Shown here piece by piece: positions 4,786 to 5,755 of a stretch of 5,755 nt of DNA. Numbering within the stretch: the stretch's first letter is position 1; every line of letters starts with the position of its first letter. This DNA is from JANLSO01 sp031362405 (GTDB lineage Bacteria; Actinomycetota; Thermoleophilia; Miltoncostaeales; Miltoncostaeaceae): positions 1 to 5,755 of the forward strand of contig JANLSO010000152.1 of the NCBI GenBank assembly GCA_031362405.1, written 5' to 3'. The notes under the pieces were generated by a model. That model saw only the letters and a list, made by a program, of their open reading frames with translations. It was not told where the DNA came from and made no database searches. A program made the position numbers and the translations under genes.

Positions 4786-5755
4786 TTAGTGAGTCTCTGA
4801 TCGGGCCGGTGGGATTTCAGTCCCAAGTTGCGCAGCATCTGGCTGGGCCTCTGGTGCTTCCCAGAGCCGTACGAGTGGAACCCGCAAGGCCCATGGCGGG
4901 CATGTGTCGACGCGACCGCCAAATCGTCGCGCCCGGAGTCTCGCCTCCTGAAGCCCGAAGCCGATGCCATCCCGGTGAAAAGCCGGGTGAACTCCCGATG
5001 CCTGAAAAACCCACCAACTTCCCTCGCGCCGACTCGTCACGATGATGGGGTCGTCGTCGGTATGGACAATGGCATTCGTCACAAGCTCCGATGCGACCTC
5101 ACCAAGACGCCAGGCATCGAATCGGCTGAGAAGTGGTTGGGCCGCCCCGAATTCGAACGTGATCTGCCTGTCGGTCGCCCGCATGCGACTTTGCAACGGA
5201 GTGAGCCACTGCTCGAGCGCATCGTTCACGCAGAAGAGTCCCGGCACCCGGGAACCGTCGCCGTGAACGAGTTCCCACTGCTCTTTGCTGAACCGCTTGT
5301 GCGCGAGAAGGATCCCTTGACGCCTGGCGAGGGGGACGCTGCCTTCGCGTGATTCCATGCTCGCGAGGTCCTTTAGAATGAGGTTGCTGGATCGAAGCTT
5401 GGTGTCATGAGAGAGGCGAGACCCGTCCAGCGCGGCCTCTCTGCCTGAACTTTGGCGGATGCGCGCCTGTCGCAGCAGGATGGAAGCGGCAGCCCCGCCG
5501 GCGAGGCCCCAAAGTAGGAGCAGGAGCAGTGCTCGGGACCACAGAGAGCCCTCCAGGCCGTGCTCGGCTCCGACGAGAGCGAGAAGAAGGGTCAGGTAGG
5601 CGACCATGGCGGCAAGGAGGCCGCGCCGATAGCCGCGGACGGCCGCCAAGGCCACGCTCGAAGCGGCGATCGGCAAAGCTGCCCAGATGGCCTCCGAAGG
5701 CGTAAGGAGCATCACGGCCAGCGCGATCGCGAGGTCGAGGGCTGTCAATAGACGC
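4786..5755 (-). CDS. Membrane sensor histidine kinase-like protein (5' end open at right edge)
   Basis: At least 320 residues are visible, numbered here from the TTG at 5748-5746; no stop lies between it and the window edge, so the true start may be outside. Hydrophobic segments at about 4-16, 21-37, 44-60 and 70-91 form a membrane sensor region. A linker leads to RLSHDTKLRSSNLIL (111-125), where His114 is the candidate phosphorylated residue, though this is not a standard H box. The ATPase domain has an N box at ELVTNAIVHT (221-230, Asn225) and a late glycine box GIGFGLQEARLRARRFGGRV (261-280). The usual G1 Asp is not seen: the matching stretch is FQASG (248-252). The order kinase, response regulator, pseudo-receiver on one strand indicates an operon, and the kinase should act on the adjacent regulator. 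The signal sensed is unknown; there is no extracellular domain of note. With the altered boxes, weak or absent kinase activity is possible. Confidence 0.8.
   Translation of the reverse strand, partial: RLLTALDLAIALAVMLLTPSEAIWAALPIAASSVALAAVRGYRRGLLAAMVAYLTLLLALVGAEHGLEGSLWSRALLLLLLWGLAGGAAASILLRQARIRQSSGREAALDGSRLSHDTKLRSSNLILKDLASMESREGSVPLARRQGILLAHKRFSKEQWELVHGDGSRVPGLFCVNDALEQWLTPLQSRMRATDRQITFEFGAAQPLLSRFDAWRLGEVASELVTNAIVHTDDDPIIVTSRREGSWWVFQASGVHPAFHRDGIGFGLQEARLRARRFGGRVDTCPPWALRVPLVRLWEAPEAQPDAAQLGTEIPPARSETH

Noticed and set aside
4819..4826. AGTCCCAA repeated from 3578-3585, suggesting a shared regulatory motif.
   Set aside because: The second copy lies in the coding 3' end of the kinase gene without the matching inverted half; an 8-base match in this length is compatible with chance.
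4828..5352. Plus-strand open frame of 174 residues opposite the kinase gene.
   Set aside because: No motif or convincing start; the opposite strand encodes clear kinase boxes.
1..5755. CRISPR array, tRNA, rRNA or insertion sequence.
   Set aside because: No regularly spaced repeats, no tRNA-like cloverleaf or rRNA sequence, and no transposase or terminal inverted repeats were seen by reading both strands.

Overview
The window comes from a high-GC bacterium with GTG and TTG starts, start/stop overlaps of the GTGA type and a TTGACG-N17-TAnnnT style promoter. This suits an actinobacterium; a deep-branching class such as Thermoleophilia is possible, but that is a guess from protein style and no marker gene is present. 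By eye the left part (about 1-3200) is richer in GC and GC3 than the right part (about 3250-5755), so the two halves may differ in history.

Left edge, minus strand (1-900): two regulatory genes are probably co-transcribed leftwards. The first encodes a small protein built from two tandem excisionase/MerR-like helix-turn-helix units. The second is an IclR-family regulator that runs off the left edge. A divergent intergenic region (901-1061) holds a 21-bp-spaced direct repeat that overlaps a good candidate promoter reading rightwards.

Centre, plus strand (1062-3203): an unrecognised single-pass membrane protein with a basic helical, proline-rich tail (1062-1712) is followed, with an overlap and in another frame, by the C-terminal DUF1998 part of the DISARM anti-phage protein DrmB (1699-2436). 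An apparently full-length DrmC, a phospholipase D-like protein (2433-3203), follows with a 4-bp overlap. The N-terminal part of DrmB, the DrmA helicase and any DISARM methyltransferase are absent where drmA and the start of drmB would be expected. The most economical reading is a decayed or recombined DISARM locus. A retained small module placed behind a membrane protein is the less likely but more interesting alternative.

Right part, minus strand (3204-5755): a hairpin-rich spacer contains a possible small membrane protein. Further right is a leftward two-component operon: a membrane histidine-kinase-like protein (open at the right edge), a NarL/LuxR-type response regulator, and, overlapping it by 4 bp, a short receiver-like protein that has lost the phospho-acceptor Asp and the conserved Lys. 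The kinase also lacks the usual Asp of its G1 box, so this signalling set is atypical at two of its three positions. Its target cannot be told from the sequence.
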